Below are positions 8,098 through 14,111 of a stretch of 14,111 bases of DNA, piece after piece (the first letter of the stretch is position 1; each line of letters begins with the position of its first letter). Origin of the DNA: CAZSWR01 sp964610885 (lineage in GTDB: Bacteria; Bacteroidota; Ignavibacteria; Kapaibacteriales; UBA2268); NCBI GenBank assembly GCA_964610885.1, contig CAZSWR010000088.1, forward strand, positions 1-14,111, given 5' to 3'. Below the pieces are notes generated by a model that saw only the letters and a program-made list of their open reading frames with translations, was not told the origin of the DNA and made no database searches. The position numbers and the translations under genes are program-made.

Positions 8098-8127
8098 CAA
8101 AAATATCACTGCGGGAGCAACTACAAA
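8098..8127 (-). promoter_or_regulatory. Promoter of the HTH gene
   Basis: On the minus strand TTTG (8127-8124), 18 bases, TATTTTTG (8105-8098): both boxes fit the Bacteroidota consensus, with spacing one base short. Transcription would begin near 8091. Confidence 0.55.
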
Positions 8128-8128
8128 A

Positions 8129-8144
8129 TACGTATAACTACGTA
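8129..8144. promoter_or_regulatory. Candidate operator: paired TACGTA palindromes
   Basis: TACGTA-TAAC-TACGTA places two identical 6-bp palindromes 10 bp apart, one helical turn, directly upstream of the -33 box of the HTH gene. This geometry suits a dimeric or tandem HTH binder. That the neighbouring HTH protein binds here is inference only. Confidence 0.3.
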
Positions 8145-8268
8145 AATAGATTATTATTTATTAATGATACTTTATATATTGCTTAAGGCAAAGATAGACT
8201 GATTTATCTATTTGATGGAAAGAGGATTAGAAACGGATGCAATTGCGAAGCGGAAAAATAATACAGCA

Positions 8269-9243
8269 TTACTGCCCGCAGATTTTCAAGCATTCATTCT
8301 CAAGGGCAAATTTTAGGGCCTCGGCCGCGGCTTTTGAGTTGGTTCCGGGGAGCGGAATCGCTTCGGTATAGCGGCGAATCCATGTCATTTGGCGTTTGGC
8401 GTAGTGCCGAGTGTTCTTTTTAATTTCTTCGATTGCTTCGCTCTCGGAGAGCTCGCCGCCGAGGCAGGCAAAGGTTTCTTTGTACCCGACGGTGTTGAGC
8501 GAATTCAATTCCGGTGCGTAGCCCATATCGAGCAAATGTTGCGCCTCTTGGGGCAGGCCGGATTCCCACATTATTTCGGTGCGTCGGTTAATGCGGGCGT
8601 ACAATTCGTCGCGCGGCCAATCCAAGAAGAAATATACGGGCATATAGTCACTGGCCTGCTGCTTTTCCACGTGGTCGGCCGAAATGGGCCTTGAGTGCGC
8701 ACGGAAGTATTCGAGCGCGCGCAACACTCGGCGCGGATTCCTGTCGCTGTACAATTCCCAGGACGCCCGGTCGGCCTCGCGCAATTCTTCGCAGAGCGCA
8801 TCGATTCCTTTGGTTTCCAATTCTGCTGAGAGCGCGGCGCGGATAGGGGAATAGTCGAAATGGCTTTCGGCAAAGAAACCTTCGCAGAGCGCTCGGATGT
8901 ACAGGCCGGATCCGCCCGCTACGAAAGGGATTCGCCCGCGTTCGATAATTTCTGCGATAACTCGTCCGGCGTCCGCGGCGAAGCGGCCCGCGCTATAGGT
9001 TTCTGCCGGGTCGAGGAAATCGACCAGATGGTGCGGAACGGCTGCCATTTCCTCCGGCGTGGGCTTGGCAGTCCCGATGGACATGTATTTATATATCTGC
9101 CTCGAATCGGCCGAAATGACTTCGATCGGGAGTATTTCCGAAAGGGCAATGCCCAGAGCGGTCTTGCCCGAAGCTGTTGGGCCAAAGACCACAGGAAGAA
9201 TTTTGTGGTTCCTAACGGAGCTGAGTATTATTTCTGACCCCAT
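8269..9243 (-). CDS. miaA: tRNA dimethylallyltransferase (tRNA A37 prenyltransferase)
   Basis: 324 residues, normal length. It transfers a dimethylallyl group to N6 of A37 in tRNAs reading UNN codons, which stabilises codon pairing. The P-loop is GPTASGKT (21-28). Further family motifs are SADSRQIYK (44-52), IGTAKPT (56-62), HHLVDF (71-76), FVAGGSGLYIRAL (107-119), and later NPRRVLRALEYF and KRQMTWIRR, with the tRNA-binding helical insert between them. It is the last gene of a four-gene operon; its ATG lies 16 bp inside the end of pcm, with AAGG immediately before the start, so translation is probably coupled. I see no clear terminator in the 140 bases after the stop. Confidence 0.96.
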   Translation of the reverse strand: MGSEIILSSVRNHKILPVVFGPTASGKTALGIALSEILPIEVISADSRQIYKYMSIGTAKPTPEEMAAVPHHLVDFLDPAETYSAGRFAADAGRVIAEIIERGRIPFVAGGSGLYIRALCEGFFAESHFDYSPIRAALSAELETKGIDALCEELREADRASWELYSDRNPRRVLRALEYFRAHSRPISADHVEKQQASDYMPVYFFLDWPRDELYARINRRTEIMWESGLPQEAQHLLDMGYAPELNSLNTVGYKETFACLGGELSESEAIEEIKKNTRHYAKRQMTWIRRYTEAIPLPGTNSKAAAEALKFALENECLKICGQ

Positions 9244-9914
9244 CCTTCGCGTCCGATAAGTGGGACGAATTTGAAAGCATCTGTTTTGCGCTCACGCCAA
9301 TCGTTTGCGCCGGTGCGCTCGATTATGTGCATTGTCTGCACGTCTTTGTCGCCGATCGGGATGACAAGTTTGCCGCCGATTGCCAACTGCTCCAGCAATG
9401 GGCGTGGCGCCTGCGGAGCTGCGGCCGTGGTGATGATCCCTTGGTATGGCGAGAATTCGCGCCAACCGAGCGTCCCGTCGCCATGGCGGGCTTGAATGTT
9501 CATTTTCAGTTTTGCAAACAGGTTTTTCGATTGCTGGTGCAACTTCTCGTGGCGTTCGATCGTGAAGACACGGGCTCCGAGCACGTACAGCAGCGCTGCC
9601 TGGTAGCCGCTACCAGTGCCGATTTCGAGTATCTTGTCCATTGGCTTGGCATCGAGTACCGTCGTCATGTATGCCACGGTATAGGGCTGGGAAATGGTTT
9701 GCGAGCAATCAATAGGGAGCGCCGAATCTTCGTAGGTCCTATTGATGAATGCCGGAGACACGAAAAGTTCGCGAGGGAGCTGCTCCATGGCGTCGAGCAC
9801 TTCGGCGGAGAGTTCGGGCCGAGAGCGGAGAGAATCGATGAGCTGGCGTCGTTTTTCCTTGTATGCGTTCGATATAAATGGGTCAATTGAAAAAGTGTTC
9901 TGTACGTATGCCAT
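9228..9914 (-). CDS. pcm: Protein-L-isoaspartate O-methyltransferase
   Basis: 228 residues. It methylates L-isoaspartyl residues of aged proteins with S-adenosylmethionine, starting their repair, in the cytoplasm. The SAM-binding loop is ILEIGTGSGYQAAL (95-108). Upstream are RELFVSP (48-54) and the substrate loop SQTISQPYTVAYM (71-83). Downstream are VFTIER (116-121, the acidic ribose contact), GDGTLGW (145-151) and ITTAAAPQAP followed by LLEQLAIGGKLVIPIG (173-188). The start is 2 bp after the stop of cdaA, and its stop lies inside miaA, so it is firmly within the operon. No residue that I would expect to be essential is missing. Confidence 0.95.
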   Translation of the reverse strand: MAYVQNTFSIDPFISNAYKEKRRQLIDSLRSRPELSAEVLDAMEQLPRELFVSPAFINRTYEDSALPIDCSQTISQPYTVAYMTTVLDAKPMDKILEIGTGSGYQAALLYVLGARVFTIERHEKLHQQSKNLFAKLKMNIQARHGDGTLGWREFSPYQGIITTAAAPQAPRPLLEQLAIGGKLVIPIGDKDVQTMHIIERTGANDWRERKTDAFKFVPLIGREGWGQK

Positions 9915-9916
9915 TT

Positions 9917-10687
9917 TCAGCCTTTCTCGATTCTTGCTTTCAGCGTGGAAAGCAGTTGGTCTTTGGGAATATCAATTGTCAGAATGCCACGTTCGGCGAT
10001 CGAAATGCTACCGGTTTCCTCGCTGACGATAAGGATTAGCGCGTCGATTTGCTCGGACAGCCCCAGTCCGGCGCGGTGGCGGGTGCCGAGGTTCCTATTG
10101 CCGGATTTCGTTACGCTCGAAAGCGGCAACACGCAACGCGCGGCGAGAATTGTTTGATTCAGAATAATAACTGCGCCGTCGTGCAGAGGCGCTTTCGTGT
10201 TGAAAATCGAGATCAGCAATTCGCGGGATACCTGCGCGTTCAGCTTGATGCCCGTATCGATGGTCATTTCCACGTTTTGCGCACGGGAGAAAACTATAAG
10301 CGCGCCGATGTGCTTTTCGGCAAGCTCCACGGCGGCGTCGGAGACTTCGTCGATAGTTTCGGAGATCCGGGACTTCACGAACAGCTTGAAAAGTGGCGTA
10401 TTCGTGATCATCAGCAGCAGGCGCCGAAGCTCGGGCTGGAAGAGTATGACGAAGCCAAGCAACCAGATGTCCGATATGGTGCGCAATATCCAGTTGAAAG
10501 ATTTGAAATTGACAGCTTCGGTGATGAACGACAGGCCGATTAGGATCACCATCCCGAATAGGATCTGGACGGCAACCGTATCCTTCAGCGCGCGGTACAG
10601 CCAGAAAAACAGTATCGCAACCAAGCAGATATCCACGAGGTCGATAATAGTAAACGCCAAGAATCCTATTTTGAACAGCTCAATCAT
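9917..10687 (-). CDS. cdaA: Diadenylate cyclase CdaA (membrane c-di-AMP synthase)
   Basis: 256 residues from ATG 10687, preceded by GGAG 4 bases upstream. It condenses two ATP to cyclic di-AMP. Three membrane helices lie at about 9-30, 39-56 and 70-84, followed by the family motif FQPELRR (83-89). The DisA_N cyclase domain fills the rest: APLHDGAVI (166-174, catalytic DGA), GTRHRAGLGLSE (201-212, RHR motif) and VSEETGSISIAERG (221-234). All key motifs are intact. The start overlaps the end of phoH by 8 bp. In many bacteria cdaA is followed by the regulator gene cdaR (YbbR domain); here pcm follows instead. c-di-AMP commonly controls potassium and osmotic balance and cell-wall state. An in-frame extension up to 10861 runs through phoH in another frame and is not part of this protein. 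Confidence 0.95.
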   Translation of the reverse strand: MIELFKIGFLAFTIIDLVDICLVAILFFWLYRALKDTVAVQILFGMVILIGLSFITEAVNFKSFNWILRTISDIWLLGFVILFQPELRRLLLMITNTPLFKLFVKSRISETIDEVSDAAVELAEKHIGALIVFSRAQNVEMTIDTGIKLNAQVSRELLISIFNTKAPLHDGAVIILNQTILAARCVLPLSSVTKSGNRNLGTRHRAGLGLSEQIDALILIVSEETGSISIAERGILTIDIPKDQLLSTLKARIEKG

Positions 10688-11705
10688 CGCGCTCCGACTT
10701 GTTTTTCTTGGATTTTTGCTTGTCTTTTTTCTTCTCGTGGTTGTGCTGGTCGTGTTCGTATGCTTTGATGATTTCGGCAACGAGCGGATGGCGCACCACG
10801 TCCCGATTGTCGAAATAGACAAATTCAATGCCCTTGATGCCGCACAAGACGTTTTTTGCATTGACCAGTCCGCATTTGTCTTTGTCGGCCAGGTCGCTTT
10901 GTGTTATGTCTCCGGTGATAATTGCCTTGGAGCGGAAGCCGAGGCGCGTCAGGAACATTTTCATCTGTGTGATCGTGGCGTTCTGGGCCTCGTCGAGTAT
11001 GATGAATGCATTGTTCAGCGTGCGGCCGCGCATATAGGCCAAGGGAATGATTTCAATAATATTTTTTTCCATCATCGACTTCATTTTCTCGGGATGTACC
11101 ATCTCGAAAAGCGCGTCGGTGAGCGGGCGCAGGTATGGGTCGAGCTTTTCTCGCAGGTCGCCAGGCAGGAAGCCCAAGGATTCGCCGGCCTCCACTGCTG
11201 GGCGCGTAAGGATTATTTTGCTGACTTCGCCGCGCTTGATTGCCGCCACGGCCATCGCCACCGCGAGGTAAGTTTTTCCGGTTCCGGCCGGGCCGATCGA
11301 AAAGACCACATCGTTGTCGATGACTTTGCGCAGGTATTCGTTTTGTTTGGGCGTTTTGGCGCGAACGACTTCTTTGTAGCCGCTGAGGACAATCGACGAA
11401 TCGAGCTGATCGGCGACTGCGTCGCGGTGCACCACCTTTTGGTCGAATTCGACGAAATCGAGGACAGTAACGACGTCGTTCATCGTGATATTGCCATTTC
11501 GCTTATAGACGTAGGCCAGCTCGAGAAGAATTTTTTCGACTTGCTTGATGTCGGTGTGGTCGCCCTTGACGATTGCCACGTCCCCGCGCAACGCTACGAC
11601 GGTCTGGGTGCGGCTTTCGACGAGTTGCAGTATCCGCTCGTTGTAGTTCAGCGCCGCATGGAACCCCGCATCCTCTATTTTTATCTTCTTCTCGTTAATA
11701 TCCAT
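10680..11705 (-). CDS. phoH: PhoH family ATPase
   Basis: 341 residues from ATG 11705; an in-frame TTG at 11729 would add 8 residues but has less support. PhoH proteins are cytoplasmic ATPases linked to RNA metabolism and ribosome maturation (YbeZ type). The N-terminal 100 or so residues form the KH-like region (VALRGDVAIVKGDHTDIKQV). The ATPase has TPKQNEYL (118-125), Walker A GPAGTGKT (138-145), RPAVEAGESLGFLPGDLREK, Walker B AFIILDEAQNAT (about 234-245) and ITGDITQSDL. The last 25 residues are a His-Lys-rich tail (HDQHNHEKKKDKQKSKKNK), probably disordered and perhaps RNA-binding. It heads the operon; ybeY, its frequent partner, is not next to it. The end overlaps cdaA by 8 bp. Confidence 0.94.
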   Translation of the reverse strand: MDINEKKIKIEDAGFHAALNYNERILQLVESRTQTVVALRGDVAIVKGDHTDIKQVEKILLELAYVYKRNGNITMNDVVTVLDFVEFDQKVVHRDAVADQLDSSIVLSGYKEVVRAKTPKQNEYLRKVIDNDVVFSIGPAGTGKTYLAVAMAVAAIKRGEVSKIILTRPAVEAGESLGFLPGDLREKLDPYLRPLTDALFEMVHPEKMKSMMEKNIIEIIPLAYMRGRTLNNAFIILDEAQNATITQMKMFLTRLGFRSKAIITGDITQSDLADKDKCGLVNAKNVLCGIKGIEFVYFDNRDVVRHPLVAEIIKAYEHDQHNHEKKKDKQKSKKNKSERDD

Positions 11706-11740
11706 AAAGCTAATGTCAATATAGAACAATTCATATATGG

Positions 11741-11771
11741 CAAATATACGAATATTGGCGATAAAAAACAG
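11741..11771 (-). promoter_or_regulatory. Promoter of the phoH-cdaA-pcm-miaA operon
   Basis: TATATTTG (11748-11741, minus strand) fits the -7 consensus TAnnTTTG exactly. The expected -33 position, 19 bases upstream, reads CTGT within a T-rich stretch, a poor match. Transcription would start near 11734, giving a leader of about 30 bases. Confidence 0.5.
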
Positions 11772-11887
11772 GCGGCGCCACTGACTTTATTTATTGGGGG
11801 AAAATCGTAGTGGTAAATGTCAATTGAAAAAGTTTTTATACAAAGATGTGCCGTACCTCGGAGGTTGTCTGAACTGCGATTCTGATG

Positions 11888-11946
11888 ATTATTCTAATAT
11901 AAGGAAAGATGAACAATAATTCATTTTTCCTTATATTAGAAATAAT
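11888..11946. repeat. Long near-perfect hairpin between tRNA-Pro and phoH
   Basis: The arm TTCTAATATAAGGAAAGATG continuing to 11913 pairs over 22 bp with 11920-11941, with a single G-T wobble and the loop CAATAA. Outward ATTAT (11888-11892) pairs again with ATAAT after one bulged base, giving about 27 bp in all. The preceding GTTGTCTGAACTGCGATTCT (11867-11886) resembles a repeat seen between genes in Bacteroidota genomes. It is AT-rich, has no T run after it, and codes for nothing. Confidence 0.75.
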
Positions 11947-11965
11947 ACCGCCGCCCCAAAAACGC

Positions 11966-11991
11966 AAAAACCTTCAACTGATCGCTGAAGG
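11966..11991 (-). terminator. Terminator after tRNA-Pro
   Basis: On the minus strand CCTTCA-N9-TGAAGG is followed by TTTTTGCGTTTTT. It starts 14 bases after the tRNA 3' end. Confidence 0.7.
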
Positions 11992-12004
11992 CCTTTGATG
12001 GTTG

Positions 12005-12079
12005 TCGGGGTGAGAGGATTTGAACCTCCGGCCCCTACGTCCCGAACGTAGTGCTCTAGCCGGGCTGAGCTACACCCCG
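12005..12079 (-). tRNA. tRNA-Pro (anticodon CGG)
   Basis: A complete 75-base cloverleaf: acceptor stem CGGGGTG/CACCCCG with discriminator A; D arm GCTC-AGCCCGGCTA-GAGC; anticodon arm CTACG-TTCGGGA-CGTAG with anticodon CGG, U33 and the G37 typical of proline tRNAs; variable loop GGGCC; T arm GGAGG-TTCAAAT-CCTCT with one G-U pair. It reads CCG codons. The 3' CCA is not encoded (CAA follows), so it must be added by a nucleotidyltransferase. Confidence 0.97.
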
Positions 12080-12093
12080 ATAACTCAAGACAT

Positions 12094-12124
12094 GCAATTT
12101 ACGGACTTTTTTTCTGTTCTGCAA
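12094..12124 (-). promoter_or_regulatory. Likely promoter of tRNA-Pro
   Basis: On the minus strand TTGC (12124-12121), 19 bases, TAAATTGC (12101-12094) approximates TTTG-N19-TAnnTTTG. The start would be about 7 bases before the mature tRNA. Confidence 0.4.
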
Positions 12125-12207
12125 GCAATTTTTTAAAAATGGCTTTCAAAAAATGAAGAAAATTGTGTAATTTGAATAATATGAAATATTGGAAATTCAA
12201 TCGATTA

Positions 12208-12215
12208 TACTTTTG
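12208..12215 (+). promoter_or_regulatory. -7 box ahead of the exosortase gene
   Basis: TACTTTTG matches TAnnTTTG, 23 bases before the ATG at 12239. The best upstream partner is TTGG at 12189-12192, only 15 bases away, so the -33 box is doubtful. Confidence 0.4.
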
Positions 12216-12238
12216 AAATAATTAAATCGACTTCATCT

Positions 12239-12793
12239 ATGAGCAAGAAACAAAAGAATCAATCGGCCACGACGCCAAAGGGCGCCAATGCGCAAAAATG
12301 GTACAGGGCCAAACTGCCCGTGCTGAAATTCTTTGGCATTTTCGTCGGTGTAATTGCTTTGTACTACGTTTTGGTCGCATTCGCCGATTTCGGCTTGATG
12401 GATTCGTACGTGGGCGCAAGCGCCAGCATCGCCGGCGCGATCATGGGCCTTTTCGGCAAAACTGTACAGGTTGCAAATGGAATAATTTGTTCGGACACAG
12501 TTGCCGTATCGCTATCTTTCGGTTGCGAGGGTAGCGAACCGATCGTTATTTTTTGCGCCGGAGTGCTTGCATTCCCGTCGAAGTGGCGCGAAAAGCTTTG
12601 GGGCCTCGGGCTTGGCATCGCCCTGCTGTACGCGATGAACCTTGCGAGGATCATCGCCCTGTACTTCATTCTGGAATCGTCGCCCAATAGCTTCGACCTG
12701 TTCCACACTCTTATTTTCCCTGTTTTGTTTATTCTCATTGCAGTAATCTGTTGGGGGCTTTGGATCAAATGGACACTTCCCAAAAAGGCTTAA
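12239..12793 (+). CDS. Exosortase/archaeosortase family transpeptidase
   Basis: 184 residues, a short single-domain exosortase. These integral membrane cysteine proteases/transpeptidases cut a C-terminal sorting signal from exported proteins and are thought to pass them to an envelope anchor. The family triad is visible: Cys96 in GCEGSEP, Arg137 in MNLARIIALYF and His156 in FHTLIFP. Hydrophobic helices lie at about 28-47, 53-72, 101-112, 121-144 and 157-178. The layout (single Cys motif followed by AGVLAFPSKWREKL, N-x-x-R helix, H-x-x-x-FP helix ending in WGLWIKW) is close to the small XrtF/XrtH-type enzymes; I cannot settle the subtype. Start ATG 12239 has no strong ribosome binding site. 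The partner gene overlaps its end by 25 bp. No PEP-CTERM-like target is present in the window. Confidence 0.87.
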   Translation: MSKKQKNQSATTPKGANAQKWYRAKLPVLKFFGIFVGVIALYYVLVAFADFGLMDSYVGASASIAGAIMGLFGKTVQVANGIICSDTVAVSLSFGCEGSEPIVIFCAGVLAFPSKWREKLWGLGLGIALLYAMNLARIIALYFILESSPNSFDLFHTLIFPVLFILIAVICWGLWIKWTLPKKA

Positions 12794-13452
12794 TCCGCAA
12801 ATTCGAGGCCGAACGGCCTTTGGCGTACTTCGCCATAGTTTTTATCTGCTTGTTCCTTTGCCTTGCTCTTGCCTCCACGGCATTGATAGGCCCGGCCAAG
12901 TCAGTTTACAAGGCTTTAGGGTCTTCGGCGGTTTCGTCGATTATCAACAAGAAGCCCGAACGCCAACGCATCGCCGAGGTGGTGGACGACCCGCAAAGCG
13001 TGAATTCGCTCCGAGTGAACGTCCAATACCACGACAAAGTAAACGCCGATGGAATCGTACCCGTCAAATATACCATCATCGACATATTCCGCGAAGCAAT
13101 GGTTCCTATGGTATTCGTTATTTCGCTGATACTGGCCACGCCCATCCCGTACCGCCGCCGTTTGGTTGCGCTGCTGTATGGCTTCTTGATTGTCCAGGCG
13201 TATATTCTCGCGAAATTCTTCGTCCTGACTTTCGATAACTACCGCGCGCCGGATTTCACAGCGTACCATTTCCCGGGAATAATCGATTTCTTCGTTTATT
13301 TATCTGCGAAATTCTTTGCCGTAACCGGGTACAGCTCGTCAGTGATTGTCCCGCTTTTGATCTGGATAATTTCCACGTTCCGCACGCCCGAGATTGCCTC
13401 ACTTCGGGATTGGTTCGCCAAAGCCTCCGGCCAAGCAAGCAAGGCTGAATAA
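12769..13452 (+). CDS. Small membrane protein paired with the exosortase (probable exosortase-associated protein)
   Basis: 227 residues from ATG 12769, with GGGGG at 12753-12757 as a possible binding site; a TTG at 12751 is an alternative start. It begins 25 bp inside the exosortase gene, so the two are translated together. Predicted topology: helix 18-40, an extracytoplasmic loop 41-105 (charged, with VDDPQSVNSLRVNVQYHDKV), helix 108-126, a basic turn PYRRR, helix 131-154 and helix 190-203. I recognise no enzymatic motif. Its place, size and layout (loop, then two close helices joined by an Arg-rich turn) resemble the 'exosortase-associated membrane protein' found next to XrtH and XrtF enzymes. 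Function unknown; by analogy it could help the exosortase hold or present its substrate. That analogy comes from memory of the pattern, not from an alignment. Confidence 0.6.
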   Translation: MDTSQKGLIRKFEAERPLAYFAIVFICLFLCLALASTALIGPAKSVYKALGSSAVSSIINKKPERQRIAEVVDDPQSVNSLRVNVQYHDKVNADGIVPVKYTIIDIFREAMVPMVFVISLILATPIPYRRRLVALLYGFLIVQAYILAKFFVLTFDNYRAPDFTAYHFPGIIDFFVYLSAKFFAVTGYSSSVIVPLLIWIISTFRTPEIASLRDWFAKASGQASKAE

Positions 13453-13503
13453 GTCGAATGGATGTGCTTTTATGGAACTATTTTTTATAAGGCTTTAACC
13501 GAA

Positions 13504-13531
13504 GTAGGGTGAGGTAACCCGCCCTCACATT
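13504..13531 (-). repeat. Inverted, diverged copy of the 6147-6175 repeat
   Basis: Read on the minus strand it goes AATGTGAGGGCGGGTTACCT and on to CACCCTAC, against AATGTGAGGGCGAGGTAACC... at 6147. The palindrome is less perfect here. This opens the gene-free stretch 13453-14111, which consists largely of such repeats. Confidence 0.6.
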
Positions 13532-13562
13532 TTTAGGGCCTATAACGTTTTGTGTGGGTATA

Positions 13563-13590
13563 GTAGGGGTTCAAAATTTTGAACCCCTAC
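13563..13590. repeat. Perfect 28-bp palindrome
   Basis: GTAGGGGTTCAAAA is followed directly by its exact reverse complement. The 'TAGGGGTTCAAAATTTTGAA' type is a common form among intergenic repeats. It lies 110 bases after the exosortase partner gene. Confidence 0.75.
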
Positions 13591-13616
13591 GGAGCATATA
13601 AATGATTGTTGTAGGG

Positions 13617-13632
13617 GCACGGCACGCCGTGC
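13617..13632. repeat. GCACGGC-AC-GCCGTGC hairpin
   Basis: Perfect 7-bp stem, 26 bases after the preceding palindrome, in a context GTAGGGGCACGGCACGCCGT that again resembles a widespread intergenic repeat type. Confidence 0.65.
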
Positions 13633-13676
13633 ACTTGCACAACGGTAGAGAATTCTGCTAAAGATTGCATTTTTCT

Positions 13677-13751
13677 AACCCTACCGAAGGGTTCAAAAAA
13701 AACGTTATGAGAATAGATCAAGATCCAGTGGCATTAACCTTCGGAAGGGTT
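13677..13751. repeat. Two related AACC..GGGTT hairpins
   Basis: AACCCT-ACCGA-AGGGTT (13677-13693) and AACCTTCGGAAGGGTT (13736-13751) lie 59 bases apart. Both contain the CCGAAGG or CCTTCGG core seen in the hairpin array at 2477-2690, so they probably belong to the same class of element. Confidence 0.5.
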
Positions 13752-13837
13752 GGGCATTCAAGTGCTTTGTTAGCCATACAAAACATCATAGAGCAATTTT
13801 TTTATTTTTACGAAAAAGAATAATTACTTATTTCTTT

Positions 13838-14024
13838 GTAGCCTGTTGAAAAAGGAAAATATAAGCAGTATTGGTTTCAACCCTTGATGGCATCGTAGTA
13901 AGTCATTGAAATATCAACAAATCCCCCAACCCCCTTTTTCAAAGGGGGCTAAAAGAATAATCGTGTAAGGCACTGACAATATTAGAGATAGGTATATTCA
14001 CGAACCCACGGGTTAACCCGTGGG
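13838..14024 (-). repeat. Dispersed element, copy B (inverted relative to copy A)
   Basis: On the minus strand it runs from the palindrome (14024-14005) through AGCCCCC and the hairpin AAAGGGGG/CCCCCTTT (13930-13948), GGGGGATTTGTTGATAT and ATGACTTAC to TTTTTCAACAGGCTAC. It aligns in order with 2730-2918. Differences are spread over the AT-rich middle, so the copies are old or loosely constrained, while the palindrome and the G-rich hairpin are kept. Confidence 0.7.
14005..14024. repeat. Perfect 20-bp palindrome at the end of copy B
   Basis: CCCACGGGTTAACCCGTGGG is its own reverse complement. In copy A only the right half is intact. Confidence 0.8.
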
Positions 14025-14111
14025 ATGGCTGTACCCATACAATTCATAAAGAGCCAAAAATAGGTTCATCCGACTAATACATACTTAGTATTATGTAGCG
14101 CATATATTTTC

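Noticed and set aside
9917..10861. CdaA starting at 10861 with a 58-residue N-terminal extension
   Set aside because: The extension is read from the phoH coding sequence in another frame; ATG 10687 has GGAG upstream and gives the normal CdaA N-terminus.
10197..11810. Plus-strand open frame of 537 codons opposite phoH and cdaA
   Set aside because: It is antisense to two genes with intact catalytic motifs, shows low-complexity shadow composition and no recognisable domain.

Overview
The window looks like chromosomal DNA of a Bacteroidota-type (FCB-group) bacterium. Two signs point there: a secreted protein ending in a type IX secretion (T9SS) C-terminal sorting domain, and promoters of the form TTTG-N19-TAnnTTTG, most clearly in front of that same gene. 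The coexistence of a T9SS substrate, an exosortase and many small dispersed palindromes would suit an Ignavibacteria/Kapabacteria-like lineage, but that placement is inference; no marker in the window fixes it.

Layout. 1-2147 (minus): a large exported beta-propeller protein with a T9SS tail, running off the left edge a few residues before its end. 2148-3139: about 1 kb without genes, holding the promoter of that gene, a quasi-regular array of tiny hairpins (2477-2690) and one copy of a dispersed element of about 190 bp (2730-2918). 3140-5878 (plus): a DUF2007 protein, then a malic enzyme of the MaeB type with its own promoter and terminator. 5879-6317: terminator and repeats. 6318-7508 (plus): anhydro-N-acetylmuramic acid kinase (anmK). 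7789-8058 (minus): a stand-alone helix-turn-helix protein related to IS630 transposase N-termini, with promoter, terminator and a possible operator of its own.

8269-11705 (minus): a tight four-gene operon, phoH - cdaA - pcm - miaA, with gaps of 2 bp or overlaps of 8 and 16 bp. It joins an RNA-associated ATPase, the c-di-AMP synthase, protein-isoaspartate repair and tRNA A37 prenylation. Upstream on the same strand are a long hairpin and a tRNA-Pro(CGG) gene with a terminator. 12239-13452 (plus): an exosortase and an overlapping small membrane protein that look like a two-gene protein-sorting unit. 13453-14111 has no gene: it is packed with palindromic repeats and ends with the second, inverted copy of the dispersed element from 2.7 kb.

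Most genes are housekeeping (carbon flow through malate/pyruvate, peptidoglycan recycling, tRNA and protein maintenance, second-messenger synthesis). The less ordinary parts are the exosortase pair in a T9SS organism, the solitary HTH gene, the covarying micro-hairpin array, the long hairpin before phoH, and the sharp base-composition shift inside the T9SS cargo gene.
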